The notes under the pieces: generated by a model
What the model was told of the DNA's origin: nothing
The model's database searches: none
Seen by the model: only the letters and a program-made list of their open reading frames with translations
Position numbers and translations under genes: made by a program
NCBI GenBank assembly: GCA_025024175.1
Contig: QCXZ01000053.1
Location: 8,680,001 to 8,744,000 of the forward strand
DNA from: Rhyzopertha dominica
Taxonomy: Eukaryota > Arthropoda > Insecta > Coleoptera > Bostrichidae
DNA: 64,000 bases
Direction: 5' to 3'
Part shown: in pieces, positions 1 to 12,701 of the stretch
How positions within the stretch are numbered: the stretch's first letter is position 1
Layout: the number at the start of each line of letters is the position of its first letter

Positions 1-1452
1 ATTATCACAACTAACAAATTTCAAAAAAGTTAAAATTTTAGTTAACAAGATTTTTTTATACGGCCCATTTGAGGAACTTTGAAGCGTGCCACTAATCCCA
101 ATAGTTTAGGACGGCCGACCATTAAGGTTGTTAAAAAACCCTCATTATACAATACAATAGTTTACGACGACCGGCCATCAAGCTGTAAAACCCTCTGCAT
201 AAGACAGTCTCATAGATCGTTGCTTGATACTTTATCTAATATTGTATATTTATTTCCCGTTGAAGATCGACGAGAAATACCAAACAGATGGCAGTACGCT
301 ACATTTTGGAGCTAATATTCGCCTGTATCTGGATAACATCTTGCCAGGTCAGTGATAGGACTATAAATGCCCTGCTAGGTTGTCTAATTTAAGTGCATTA
401 GATTTTTTCCAGTGAAAGAATATGCAAGGTAGATTAGGACTGTTTATCAGTAACACCATTTTAATGAACTATCTAAGCGTAAACTATGCAGCATAAACGT
501 AAACAGAAATCTAAAAATATATAGCTTTTTAATGGTGTTCGTCATCCATACTGCTCCAAACGCTTCAATGTCAATATTATTTTGTTTTTGATTATTATTT
601 TTATTCCTTGTTAACTAAACGAAATACTACCTTGTAACTAGAGAAATGCATAAACAACGATAACTTGTTTGGGCCAGAAGCTTCCGACTAAGCAGGACAA
701 ACGTGCTGTTGAAAGTACTTTGGAGCCCTTCGTCAGTGATAGGAACTCATCAATGAATGTATTCTGTGATTGTCTTTCTTCTCTATAAATGGGAATAGAC
801 GGGTAATTTCATACGCTACCCTTTTATCACAATATTTTTAATCATGCAATATTCTAATATAGATATTATAAAAACTGTATTAAATTATAATTTTTTCAGG
901 AACTCGACACATGAAGAAACAATATACCTACTTGTCTTGTATTATTTCCTCTGGCGTCATTTAAAAGAATCAGATGTTCAAAGGACAACAACGAAATGTA
1001 GAAGACCTTGACCCGAATTTAAAAAAAAATGCCGCCCAACTAGCTGCAAAATTTTTTATAGACTACCTTATTGCCAAACTACAGGAGGTCTTCAGTTTGA
1101 ACTTTTAATTTGTATATATTTTTAAACATTTATTTAGGCAAATAAAGTATTATGAGCACACACAAGGCTTACAGAAAACCAACATACAGATAAATATTTA
1201 CATGCCACATCTCACCACCCTCACTCTCAAAAGAATAGCCTTATAAGGACTTTATTTGTTAGAGCACAAAGGATCTCAGACGAAAGTTCTTTACAAAAGA
1301 AATATATCATCTTAAATCAACGCTAGTGAGAAATGGTTATAGCAATAAGAATATTTGGTCAGTTTTTCATAAACGTGCTCATCCAAATCAAGTAAATTTC
1401 AGCCAGGACAAAGTAAATTAAAGTTGAGTTTGCCTTATGTACAAGGCCTACC
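1..1452. other. No gene recognised
   Basis: AT-rich sequence with only short chance reading frames. The frame at 79-315 has no recognisable motif. No terminal repeat, RNA gene or splice-bounded exon could be supported. It ends at an assembly gap. Confidence 0.5.
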
Positions 1453-1552
1453 NNNNNNNNNNNNNNNNNNNNNNNNNNNNNNNNNNNNNNNNNNNNNNNN
1501 NNNNNNNNNNNNNNNNNNNNNNNNNNNNNNNNNNNNNNNNNNNNNNNNNNNN
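1453..1552. other. Assembly gap, 100 N
   Basis: Exactly 100 N, a standard scaffold gap of unknown true size. Reading frames drawn across it have no meaning. Confidence 0.97.
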
Positions 1553-2254
1553 ATCTTTATCATCTCGCAAACCTCGCTATCTACGTAATGTAGCGAGAGC
1601 TCTCTATAATTCGAGCATTCTCTCTGGTTTCCTTTTATATAAGCGAATCTAAAAACTGTCCTAAAAACTTTTGACAGTAGCATTTTTAGTTTAGTTGCCC
1701 AACCTCGTTTTTTAAATCTCCCAAATGAGAAAAATCGACAGGCTTGACCCTCCCGCTTCATCGCATTTGGTGCAGGCTGTATAGCCGAACATATGCAATT
1801 TATGGAGTGCAACTTGAGGTCAAACGGCGCCCCATACCACCGCGTGCACCTAATACCCCAACACTTTTGGGAGTCTGCCAAAAATCGCCGCATAATAAGA
1901 ATTCGGCCGGAGGCAATCGCGTGCTCTGCCCAAAACGCTTTTTAAGATGAAATTGGTTTTTCGCTTTTTGTTGTTATGTGGGCAAGGTAATCGCTCTCGG
2001 GCCGATTAACCTAAAAATTCGAACTGTAATTACAGAGCGAATAAATTGCTAGACGGGTGCCCCGTGCATGCAGCGCATAATTAATTCAGTGATGTATAGC
2101 CGCATTCGAATTCTGCGGCACTGCTGAAAAGGAAGAACCGAAAGTTGCGTCATATGTCATGTATTTTAACGAGTTGTGCCATATAAAGCGTTAAATCTTA
2201 TGTAGTTCTTCAGGCTCACTTATACAACTTAAATACCTAAATCCTTAATTTATA
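1553..2254. other. Non-coding, with a GC/CpG-richer block
   Basis: No coding exon seen. From about 1740 to 2130 the base composition is richer in G, C and CpG than the surroundings and contains TAAT/ATTA cores (for example near 2080). No transposon ends were found. Such unique blocks in insect intergenic DNA can be cis-regulatory, but nothing here proves that. Confidence 0.25.
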
Positions 2255-2840
2255 CAGGGTGATCAGTATACAACTGAATGTTTTGTCTACTAAATATTTT
2301 TGAAATAAAATAAAATTGGTCAATTTTTTTCATCGTAATCTTTTATTGACAGTTAGAAATTATGTATGAAAAACACGTATCAGAGAAATACCCGCCTCTG
2401 GGAGCCGCACAAAGCTGAGCCCTCTGAATTACTCATTTTCCTATCTCTTTTTGGGAGGTTTCGAATCGCTTGCCTAATATTGTTCTTCAGCTGCTCTACA
2501 GTATTTGGTTTGTTGGCATAAACCTTATTCTTCAGAAATCCCCATAGAAAGAAGCCTGGAGCCAATAAATTTAGTGACCTTGAGGGCCAGATGGTATCGC
2601 CAAATGGAGATATTAAACTCCTTGGGAAACGTTGTCCGCAAAAGATTTATTGNTGNCAAGCTGACNCCNTCCCGNTTGAAACCACCACGTTTTGAAACAT
2701 GCCACTGTCAGCGTTTGCAAGTGACAGGCAAGATAATTACCTGCAGCATCTTCAAAAAAGTAAGGTCCGATCTCAACTCCTTACCAAACATTACACCAAA
2801 CTGTGAGTCCACGAGGATGAAGTGATCGTTGATGGATGAC
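2255..2840 (-). mobile_element. Truncated mariner-like (IS630/Tc1/mariner) element, 3' end
   Basis: The left edge reads TATACAGGGTGATC, like the TA-flanked terminal repeat of the element at 41115. On the minus strand at 2380-2565 the translation contains FFLWGFLKNKVYANKP followed by a helical, lysine-rich stretch. This matches the C-terminal end of the mariner-like transposase class whose third catalytic Asp lies in an SPDLTPxDFFLWG motif; here the Asp position reads Gly (PGFFLWG). The N-terminal two thirds and the opposite terminal repeat are absent, and ambiguous bases lie at 2653-2677. It is a dead fragment. Confidence 0.65.
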
Positions 2841-3254
2841 ATGAGGGTTTTCTGATGTCCAGGTACTGTTAAGAAATCCATTCATATGTTAATGTTTAAA
2901 TGAATTCAAACTGCGTGCTATATAATTTTATCAAGCGCGTAAAGTTGTCATAAACAATGAAATGTTTATGTCAATCTAATTTCTAAAAGAAGATATACAA
3001 ATGGTCCTTCGAGCGGGATGCTATTGGAAGATCCCAAGAGGACGACCAAATAGCAGTTATCTGCCAAGCCAATATTACATTGAAATACTATATTCATATA
3101 ATTCTCAAGGAAAAAGTCCAGTTTCGTAACTCCTACCCTCTATAACTGGAATACAGGACATTAAGATGAGTGTTTTCCCAAAGAATCATAATCTTTTAAA
3201 CATAACAACATTCCAGTTTCTAAAGATCAACTACTTGCTTCAACAATTAATGAA
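2841..3254. other. No gene recognised
   Basis: AT-rich DNA between the mariner fragment and the open frame at about 3268. Nothing else was identified. Confidence 0.4.
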
Positions 3255-3267
3255 CAATTAATTTTAT

Positions 3268-3510
3268 TTGCAAAAAAAGAGTCTGTGGACGAAGTTGCAA
3301 GAATTATCAGACTACTTATCTACTGTTGATCCAACCAATACAAACATACTTGAAAAATTTGAAGTCATTTTCACTAATATAAAGCTTCTTGACAAAGGCA
3401 TCAATGTTACTGAACTTAAGGAATTATCAAACAATTATTCCTGCAGTCTGTCTACGGCAACATATAGCCGACTTCCTCGGAAGGCAATACGGCCAACTAC
3501 AACATTGTAG
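3268..3510 (+). pseudogene. Short open frame, possible exon or element fragment
   Basis: An 80-codon frame starting at TTG. Residues 6-57 read like a normal soluble helical protein (KLQELSDYLSTVD, then a Leu/Lys-rich stretch ending SNNYSC). A second frame just upstream (3220-3310) also reads plausibly (FAKKESVDEVARIIRLL), so this may be a frameshifted remnant of one longer coding sequence. No family recognised and no clear splice sites. Confidence 0.2.
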
Positions 3511-4745
3511 CATACGACTAAACAGTATGTACCGTAGTGCTAGGTAGCCTTCCTATTTAATTGGGGGTACTATGTGTTATTGGCTTTACTGTAGTTGTGG
3601 GGGGCGCCAGTGCCATGGGACTAACTAGTAGTCCAGTAACCGTGTCTATGAGACCCAAAGTGGGTCTATGCAGCAGTGGCTGCGGAGCTTTTATGACAAT
3701 TCCTCCATTCTAATAGCTGTGGGAGTCCCTGGACGGCGGGGTATCGACCATACTGTCTGTAAAACTGCTGCTTGCAGGAGTGACCTGGCCCATATGCAGT
3801 GTCGATAGTTCCTCGCAGATAGAACAGGTACCTCTGTATACCGTTTTCCACCAGGGGTTTTAGGAGATTTAGTGGGTACATACATTCGCCGATGTATCGA
3901 GTGCCTGGTCGAATAATGGGGCCTAAGGGTGCAATCCTGCAATCATTTATTACAGGGTTGTCGGACTATACGTGTGCTTCATTCAAGTTCCAGAGGGCCA
4001 GCGCTGTAAGTTAACTATCACAATCTCTGAATAATTATCTCGCTAATAAGTGATTTATTTATATATTCCATGTTTGGCGTATTGATTGGCTGCCCGATTA
4101 GTCTAATTAAACCCAGAGCTCAGGTGGGGTAGTGGTAAAAAGGACGTGAATGTCATATAAGAATAGTAAACAAATTATTTAACACTAACCGATAACGAAA
4201 TAACATCTCTATTTTGGATGCTATTCTTTCGAGAATTAATGGGCATTTTTGAGCGGACAGCGCTTTAAAAGGTTTAATTACACCAAATGCCACACGCCAA
4301 ACTTCCTATTATCTGCTTAGCGTTGTAGGTTATTTGGCACATTCTCGCGGCAATTTTTTTAACGGAGTAGGTCACATAAAACATATGATCTACAATGCAT
4401 AATACGTACTACCTATTGTATGTACATTATAACAGTAGGTAGCTGGCCTCTGCTTTTCTCTTACAGTACAGGGTGTCCCAGTTCCGTTGGAAATTGAGAG
4501 TATTTCGGTAACTTTTAATACCAGATAAGTTGCGGTTTGTACATTATTGCCTTTTTTTATTGCGAGCTGAACTGTACCATTGCAATTTTCATATCGCTTT
4601 CTCTTATAAGGCTACTAAGCCAACTTTTGAATGTATGTAGATGCAAAAAACTGTTAAGACATTTTTATAGATATCTTCATTTCCAGCGATTGTTTAGTGG
4701 AAGAACTACGTTCGCTTATAGCCCATCCTGTATTCCCACTTGCAC
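3511..4745. other. Unassigned intergenic sequence
   Basis: At 3580-3990 there is a moderately GC-rich stretch that reads like an old repeat, but its frames are short and match no family I recognise. At 4468 the sequence ACAGGGTGTCCCAGTTCCG resembles the TA-CAGGG start of mariner-type terminal repeats in this window, but no partner end was found. Confidence 0.3.
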
Positions 4746-4747
4746 AT

Positions 4748-6095
4748 ACGAGGCATGTTTTTTTTTAAGTAAGTACTGTCTTGGAATTAAAAAAAGACGT
4801 GCAAAGATATCGCAATAATTTTATCTTACATGAAAGCCCTGTACCTTAATCTACTTTTCTACATAATTTCCGTGAATATCGAGGCACTTGTCATAACGTG
4901 GCACCAGTTTTTGAATACCCTCCTCATAAAATTCTGCCGCCTGACTTGTTAACCACTGTATCACAAATGTTTCGACTTCGTTATCGTCTTGAAGACGGCT
5001 GACCAACCAGGGTGTTTCTTCAAGTGCAGGAACAAATGGTAGTCGCTGGGCGCCAGATCAGGGCTGTATGGAGGATGATCTAGAGTTTCCCATTTAAAAA
5101 GATTTGATGAGATCTTTGGTCCGATTAGCCACATGTGGACGGGCAATTGTCATGCAGCCAAAACGATACCCTTACTCAACTTGCCATGTCTTTTGGTCTG
5201 GATTGCACGACGCAGATTGTTCAATGTCTTACAATAAGACGCTGCATTGATTGTCTCATTACGAGGCAGAAACTCCACTAGCAATACTCCTTTTCTGTGC
5301 CAAAAAACTGTGCACATGATTTTCCGGGCAGAAATTGTTTGCTTAAACTTCACTTTTTTGGGTGATGATGAATATCGCCATTCCATGGATTGTTGTTTCG
5401 ATTCCGGTGTGACGTAGGCCACCCATGTTTCGTCACCAGTAACAATTTGGTCTAAAAAATCTTCACCTTCATTGTGGTAACCGCTCAAGGAAAGTCAATG
5501 CNCTGCCTAAACGTTGGGTTTTGTGCAAATCCNGTCAACATTTTCGGAACCCAACGTGAACACGATTTCCGGTAATTCAAGTTCTCGGTCACAATGCGAT
5601 ACAAAAACACTACGAGAATATTGAGGAAAGCAGTCGCACAAATGATGAAATTGTAAAAGCGTCTGTTTTCTCTCACCTTTTCGTTCACTTTCTGCACCAA
5701 ATCTTCATTAACGACCCAAGGACGCCCACTCCGTTCTTCATCATGCACATTTGCGCGACCATCTTTAAATGCTCTCACCCATTTCCTTACCATTCCATCA
5801 CTCATAAAGTTTTGTCCGTAAACTTCATAGATCTCACGATGAATATCGATCGGTTTTACGCCTTTAGCACTAAGAAATCGTATAACAGCCCGTACTTCAC
5901 AATCGGCGGGACTCACGATTGTCGGAGGCATCTTAAACACTCAGTAAACAACGTATACAATGAAGAATCAAACTGTAATGGCGTCAGTGCGTAGACAAGA
6001 GATGTAGGTAACCAGCGCGCATGCGGCGGAACGCCGACCGTAGCGCTGTGGCGGCGGAATCGCAAAACGGTACTTACTTAAAAAGCATGTCTCGT
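4748..6095 (-). mobile_element. Mariner element (Mos1-like), decayed
   Basis: Inverted termini were found by reading both ends. The left end at 4748-4777 (CGAGGCATG, T-run, AAGTAAGTAC) is complementary to the right end at 6067-6095 (GTACTTACTTAAAAAGCATG then TCTCG). Each is flanked by TA, the mariner target. The interior carries one minus-strand transposase gene. The element is about 1.35 kb, the normal size for mariner. Confidence 0.85.
4851..5940 (-). pseudogene. Mariner transposase, frameshifted
   Basis: The gene starts at 5940 and stops with TAG at 4851-4853, after a terminal LDIHGNYVEK. The N-terminal part (5485-5940) has the paired-like helix-turn-helix region, including the stretch VRKWVRAFKDGRANVHDEERSGRP typical of mariners (linker residues ~50-75). 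The middle frame (5150-5488) holds IVTGDETWV, the first catalytic Asp. The third frame (4961-5146) holds SPDLAPSDYHLF, the third Asp. A one-base insertion at about 5145 disrupts the HDNARPH motif with the second Asp, a second shift lies near 5640, and N bases occur near 5502 and 5533. Known family role: cut-and-paste DNA transposition by a DD34D nuclease. This copy cannot make a full protein. Confidence 0.85.
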
Positions 6096-8011
6096 AGATC
6101 CAGTCAAGCTCTTTAACATAGAAAATAATTCTAGATAGTTAGTTAGGTAGTAAAATCATTGAGTTAATTCGCAGCTATAAAAAGCTGTTACCACAAGTAA
6201 ATTCCAGTATATCAGATACTGTGGTTAACATTCACTATTTTTTTTTGTAAAATGATGTAGATAACTGTCCAATAAGACTGTAACCACGAACGTTTATATT
6301 TATATATTTCTAACGACGTAGTTTGGTGTATACAATCACTTAAATTCATACGTTTAGGAGTGATACTATTGCTAATTTTAAAATAATACGTTATTGCTTG
6401 CTGTATATTTAAGCTTCTGTAAGTTTACATTTCTTCGTGATGAAATGTCCAGTTCCCCTTTGTAAGTGAAGCCACCTTTTTAATTTGATTTATCATCCGG
6501 GATATAGGATTTAATCTGTTAATTTCATCTAGTTATGTTGTACAATCCAATCTAATTTAGTTCCTTCTTACTCAATAATATGTATGTACTGATTTACTTA
6601 TTCTTCATTACGGGTATGGGGGATTATGAACCGTATTATTATTAGATTGTATAGTTATTAGTCAGCTAGAACATTTGATGTATCATCCAGTTCTGTAAAA
6701 CATGAATCAGTTGAAATCTAAACAACAACTTAAGAGTGTTGCTATTAACTACAGGTCAGGAATTGATCATTGTGACTAGCACAATTAATGCGCATAGTTC
6801 ATACCTATATCCTGTGTTTTTAGTCATCTTCAAAATTTTCACTGTTTCTGTTATTCTTTCAGATTCTCCGTTGTTTTTTCAATAACAACAACCATTTATC
6901 ATTTTCAGTCACATTGGGTAACTTCTTCAAACTGTATGCTTAATTTCACGTGGCGCAATATTTTATTGACGCATTAAACGACTAAACTGATTGCTTTACT
7001 ACTCAATTGCATTTAATCTTGCGTACATTGAATAAACTTTGCTTCCGCTAGTCAATGTGGCGTCTAAACATGCCACTTATACGTTTTGGAGCGTTGACTC
7101 GCTACTTTAAATTCATAAACGACTTGTTGTTCTAAACGTTTGTTAGGATATCTTTGCTACCGTAATCTGAATCGAGATGTTTTGTTTCTTGTTCACTACG
7201 CTGCTTAATAGCGGCCAAAGTTTTTGCATGCTAAATCGATCCCGTTGATTTGAAATAAAACAAACGTGAAAGACCTGACCTTCTGCTATTACGTTACAGT
7301 ATACTTACAAAAAGTTGAAGAACAAATAAACGAATTACCACAATTTCACCTTTGGGTTCGGTACTTTGGGACGGTCTAGTCAATAATAATGTTACTATCA
7401 TGCATTTATGTCCTAAAATTACCCTTCGGTGGAATCAAAATACAATCCAGAATAGCTTGAAATTATTGAAAATGGATAATAGCTAGTACTTCTGACCAGA
7501 ACATTATAATTCGCAAGAAAAACTATGCTTTCAGTATTCAGTTTAAAAATCTTTCATTTATATGTTTGATGAATAAAAATGTTATTGAAATATATATTTT
7601 TTATCCACAATTAAATGCGAATTATTAATATGTTTGTTTCGAAATGTAAGCACAACGCTTTTATCAAACAAAATAATTCATGAAACATTTTCATTCGGTT
7701 TAGTTTGCAGAACGATATAAATTCAAGAAGCATTATAAAAGAATATTTAAAAGTGTTTGTTTTTTGAAATGTTACATGAAAAGATTTGTTAATAAATGCT
7801 AAAACGACGCACAGTGACGTGGCAGGTAACATCACTGTATCATAGTGTTTATAATATGCAGCGCGTATAGTTTCAATCGCAATCTCTAAGGATTGCAATA
7901 TTGACAATAACCATAAATACGAGTAAATCATCAACCGTCAATCGGTTTAATTTTTTTGTGTTGAGCGTTGCTATTAGTACAAAACATGGTATAAAGTTAC
8001 GCTGTAGTATA
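6096..8011. other. No gene recognised
   Basis: AT-rich intergenic DNA. A 107-codon hydrophobic frame on the minus strand (7611-7934) is low complexity and has no family features. No transposon ends were found. Confidence 0.45.
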
Positions 8012-8625
8012 GAATGGGAAGTATTTTATCGCGAAAAAAATTTTTGAAAAATTTTTATTTGCTCTTCGCTTTAACAAAATTTGAGCAAAAAAAATTCTTG
8101 TCTGTGTGTCTGTGGTTTTGTTTGTGGACAGGATAACTTTCGAGACTTAATATATGACCTTGAAATTTGGCAAACGTATAAATCTACAACTGTTTGTGGG
8201 GTGGGTAGAGTATCGGGAAGGGGGCGAAATTGGGGGATAACTAACCTTTTTGCAAATTTTTATTTTTTTATTTTTTTTTCGTTTTAGTATGTTATTAGTA
8301 GTATAACTGCGAGTATTATTCGTTCTTATAAATTTTCGGTGCAGCACACTGTTTAGAAGATATTAGCAAAAAAGCGTCACTTAAAGAAAACGGTTTTTCC
8401 TAATTATCTCCGAATATATTTAATATATTCAAAAAATGAAAATACCATGAGATAGGGAATAAAATTTCTCACAAAAAGTGTCTTGGAAAATTTATTCAAA
8501 ATTTTGACATTTTAGAAATATTTCCAAAAAACCTATTTTGGACCCTGCTCGTACGGTTTTTTTAAATTTTGGTATTATATAGAAAATCAAATTTCTGATC
8601 AGAAAGCACTCTTGTATGATATGAT
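8012..8625 (+). repeat. Dispersed repeat, copy 1
   Basis: About 0.6 kb that recurs in reverse orientation at 58610-59212. Shared landmarks in order are ATCGCGAAAAAAATTTTTGAAAA, TTTGAGCAAAA, a hinge (GGGCGAAATTGGGG), ATACTCGCAGTTATACTACTAAT in reverse form, GTGCAGCA, a palindromic TTAATATATTCAAAAAATG patch and CTGCTCGTACG. Neither copy has a long open frame, so a non-autonomous transposon or an old repeat of unknown class is likely. Confidence 0.7.
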
Positions 8626-9295
8626 ATTACCCTTTACCACTGAAGTAGGNAACTAAATTTTGATTTCAGCTGCATCGCACTTAATCCTAATTGCACAAAA
8701 GATATTGTTAGTTTCAATCTAACATTTTGGCCTGACTGTTAAATAATAAAATATAATAATAGAATAAAATCAATTACTATAATTACTACGATCAACACGC
8801 CATTTTGTGTAGGTATATAAAAACTATGGAGGCGATAGCGCAATATATTTGTATGCATTTTGTTGTCAATTATGACCAAGTGTGACAGATTATTTACAAA
8901 AAAATCTCTCAAATTAATTAATATATACAAAAGGATATACTTTTTTTAATCCCTGTATGTAAAAATATTATAGGAATCTGAAAAATAATCGTCTTATTGA
9001 CGTATTTATGCCAACGCAAATATATTTATCGCATATAATTTTAGTTCGACTTGCAAATGTATTTGGTGTTATTTTTAAGAAAAAAGTTACAGACAAATAT
9101 CGAAATGCCAAGTTTAATCACCCGTAACTACCACCATGTAACTATAGGTAGGAGTAATATCTGCAGATATTTACTATGCATTTTAGTTCTTATTGGGGAT
9201 TACTTACATATTTCTAATATGGCCTTCAATGACATTCTTGTAAAAAAAACACATCGGGGTTTCAAAAATATTAAAATTACCATCACTTATCAGAA
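8626..9295. other. No gene recognised
   Basis: AT-rich sequence with one ambiguous base at 8650. Nothing coding or repetitive was recognised. Confidence 0.4.
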
Positions 9296-9412
9296 ATCTG
9301 AGACTCTCGTCACGAGACCGAGACTAAGTGACCGAAACCGAGACCGATACCAAAGAAACTGTGCATTTCCGAGACCGGAGACCGGGACCACGCAAGTCTC
9401 GGTCTCGTAGCA
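9296..9412. repeat. GAGACC/GAGACCGAGAC-rich patch
   Basis: The hexamer-like word GAGACC or ACCGAG recurs at least six times over about 115 bp, ending in its reverse complement GTCTCGGTCTCG. The patch can therefore fold as an imperfect hairpin. It stands out from the AT-rich surroundings and looks like a terminal repeat or internal satellite of an old transposon. Confidence 0.45.
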
Positions 9413-10192
9413 TCGAGATCGAAGCACTAATAATAGTGGGTACTATTTAAGTAGAACCAGCAGAAGTAGTTTAGGTGGAAAACAAAGTGATCATCATGTT
9501 TGCTGACTAGCGTTAATGAAGGAAGCAAATCGATCGGAACACATTTTCGGGAGATCCCCGATAGAACAGTCCAATTTAGCTTTTTTGCGCGTTTAATTTA
9601 AGCGGCGCCTCGGTACGACAGGTGCTTGTCATTCAGATGGGCACTCGGACCCTCGGCCGGGGCAACGCCGGTACGACCCGCGCGAGATCAGAGGATCTGG
9701 TGCGCTTGGGATTTCAGGCACGGCGCCGTGTTTTTCGTATTGCCGCGCTTAAAAATTCAAAATCGAGCATAGCTGCATAATGTTACTGCCATCAGACGTG
9801 CACCTGAACGTAAAACGCGCACCTGCCGTAAATTTCTTCTGGGAGCTCGCGCGAACGCTGATTTTCGATTGAGATGGACGGTGGCGATTGGTCATGCCGA
9901 AATTGATAAGCTGCTCTGACATCAATTAAGGTATTGCGGTTGTAAAGTAAATGCGCATAAACTAACGTAGAGCAACAGTTTTAAGTCGTTCAAAATGTTT
10001 TTGTATTAATTTTGTGACGTAAAAGAAAAATGTGGTTCAAGCTCAAGAAGAAAAGTAACCAATATTCAATAATCTGTCTGTCTGCCGCGATAATAGAGAT
10101 TTCTAGAACACGTGACCTCAGCAATTTAAAAATGGCGGTTGGGAGGCAATCATACCTTGTTTTCCCAATAAGTTTAGTGTTGTGTTTGTGAC
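9413..10192. other. Non-coding, with a GC/CpG-rich block
   Basis: From about 9590 to 9960 the sequence is clearly richer in GC and CpG (for example CCTCGGCCGGGGCAACGCCG at 9650). No open frame spans it and no transposon termini bound it. It could be a promoter or enhancer of an unseen gene; low certainty. Confidence 0.25.
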
Positions 10193-10540
10193 AGTGGCGT
10201 ATCTACAAATTTTATTTGTGGGGGGGCGGGGGGGGGGGTAATCATTAGGTTCAAACANAAATACCTACTTATGATTTTTATTTAGGTAACACAAAAAACC
10301 TGAAGAATTTTAATTCAAAAGAAAATCACAAAAACAAAGTCTAGCCTTCTACGATTTTACTTGCAAATCTATCTATTATATGGGAAACATCTATCTTTAC
10401 ATCCCATGAACCATGACTTCCTCAAACGTCACGCGTCGCTAGGCAAAGCTTTAGATTCAAATGAGTTTCGTCGAAGCATTTGTTACTCATTAGACACCAG
10501 TGCCTCTACCGTCTTGGTGGGGGGGGGGGGGTAATTACCC
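10193..10540. mobile_element. Fragment with CAGTGGCGTA terminus and poly-G
   Basis: CAGTGGCGTATCTAC at 10193 followed by a long G tract resembles the CAGTGGCG termini of the elements at 17073 and 36812. A second G tract lies at about 10519. No clean opposite terminus or target duplication was seen, so this is probably a broken hAT-like or similar element. Confidence 0.35.
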
Positions 10541-11775
10541 CCTTTAAGGCAGCTAGGTGGCTTTGTCATCATGTCAGTGTAATGCTGACAGATGGCATTG
10601 CCATCTAAATTCTTACTTACATCATACCAAGCCTTTGGTATATAGGCAAACATTTCTGGAGTGATGGATCTACATGCATCACGTATTTTATTTTCTAAAT
10701 GTTCTACACTTTCAATTGGTTGTTTGATATACTTGCTGTGTTACCATTCCGCAGAGAAAAAAATCCAAAGGAGTAAGGTCCAGGCTTCTCGGTGGCCAAG
10801 GATTAATTGAACCTCTTCCTATCCATCGGTTAGGCAAAACCAAATCAAGATGATTTCGCACTATTCTATGATAATGCGCAGGTGTTCCATTCTTGTTGGA
10901 ACCATAGATCTTGTCTTACTTGTAAATTTACATTTTGGAGAAGTACCGGAAAAATGTTTCTTAAAAAATTTAGATAAGTATTGTCTGTTAAACTATCGCG
11001 AAAAAAAAATAAGGGCCAACAATTGATTCCCCAATATTCCGCACCAACATTCGTCAAGTAGATAGTTTGAAAATGTCCTTTTCGAATCCAACGTGGATTT
11101 TCTTGCGCATAATAATGCATGTTATGTTGTTAACTCCACCATTATTAGAAAATTTTGCTTCATCTGAGAAGCAAATGTTGTAATAAAATCTCACATTCAA
11201 ATTTTTGTGTTCCTGAAAATAGTTATAAAAAGCCAGTCTTTTAGGATAATCTGTCTCCATTAAGGCCTGAACCAATTGCAAGTGATACGGATAAAATTGA
11301 TTGCTTTTAATTATTCGGTGTACTGAAGACAGACTAATCCCGGTTGCTTTTTAGACTACCCTTTGACTAATATGAGGATTTTCGTCAATCATTTCCAATA
11401 CTCTAATTTCATCGTCAGGGGCCTGTTGCTGTTCTATCTCTTGACTTTTTCAGTAATGGCCAGTTTGTCCTTAAAGTTAATTCAAGTCTCTTGAAAATTG
11501 TATCGGGCAGTAGCTCTTCTATTGGTAAACGTTGTCTGTATAAAGGGGCAGCAGCGGAAGCATTTTTCTTGCATTCACCATAAATCAAAATCATATCTGT
11601 TTTTTCATCATTTGGAATACATTTTGACTTTTAATAAATACACTGACAGGAACCATGGATTCCCAATTTAATTTTAAAATAATACCACTATGTAAAATAA
11701 CCACATTGCCTAAGAGAATGTATTTTGGGTTGCATTTTTAATTTCGTCAGGGGTCATCATTCGTGAAACATCCTG
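10541..11775 (-). mobile_element. Decayed mariner-like element, minus strand
   Basis: The right end reads CATCCTGTA (TACAGGATG on the coding strand), the same TA-CAGG terminus as the element at 41115. Minus-strand frames at 11054-11281 and 10866-11120 contain CFSDEAKFSNNG (first catalytic Asp), then HYYAQENPRW, then LWFQQE in place of the usual WFQQDGAPxH, and further on PRSLDLTPLDFF. These are the hallmarks of the IS630/Tc1/mariner class with long N-terminal helix-turn-helix. Several frameshifts and stops break it. The left end merges with the dispersed repeat also found at 12702 and 47205. Confidence 0.75.
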
Positions 11776-12701
11776 TATACAGGAAAACTAGTCCTACTAA
11801 AAAGTCTTTGCTTACCTGCTTACAGCTTTTGTTCAAAAATTTTAGTATGATATGACGGATTTGAATGCGTAAAAGGTCAATGTGGCCTCCATGGAAAAAA
11901 AGTTTGAGATATGCATCGCGATACGAGAGGCTAAAATAAAATTGGAATCTTTGATCGAGAAGCCAAAGGCTCTGTCTTCCTACGTTTGGTAAACGAACCT
12001 GTTCAAAAGTCTCTATTCCTATTATCGCGAACGAACGTGGCCATGCTTGTAAGGACTGACTTTAAAATAACATTAGCATTAAAAGAAATTGGGTTCTTAC
12101 GAAACAGTGAGGTACGACCAACTTAAAAGGTGCCCCAAAATATACGGGCTTTTAAGCTGATAAAATGCCCTGAAAACCAAACGCTCTCAATTAATAATTG
12201 AATACGGATAGCACTCAACGACAAGAGGAGAATTTTTCATACAAAAACAAAGGAATGCCGGTAACACAGTTACATTTTAAATCCCCGTCTGTCGGTATCT
12301 GAGAATTTCAATGATTTTACACAACGCGTCCAATGATTAATTCATTCCCTGTGCCTTTGTGGCCAGAGACAAGCTGGAACTTGGACCTAACCGATCGGAA
12401 TACAAATCAACCCGTCTGTGTAACGGTACATTTTAGAGATCGAAAGCAGTTTTTATCCGTGCTGCGAATGCGACAGTGAAACGTTTGTAAACAATAAGAA
12501 AGCAGAATCGAAATACGAAAATTTGTTAAGGATTATGAATAAAATTTTAAATGCATTAGTATATGTCTCACAACCTTACCTTATACTAATAGTTCTTCGC
12601 AATTATCGGACAGAACGCAGCATTTGCAGATAAAGGATCAGGATTAATTGATTAATTCACTTCACTGACGGTTTATATTTCACTTCATCATTACTTATTG
12701 T
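11776..12701. other. No gene recognised
   Basis: Intergenic sequence with no supported exon, RNA gene or element end. Confidence 0.4.

Noticed and set aside
1435..1893. 152-codon minus frame and the plus frame opposite
   Set aside because: Both run through the 100-N gap; the readable parts have no family features.
7611..7934. 107-codon hydrophobic minus frame
   Set aside because: Low-complexity AT-rich translation without start context, motifs or splice support.
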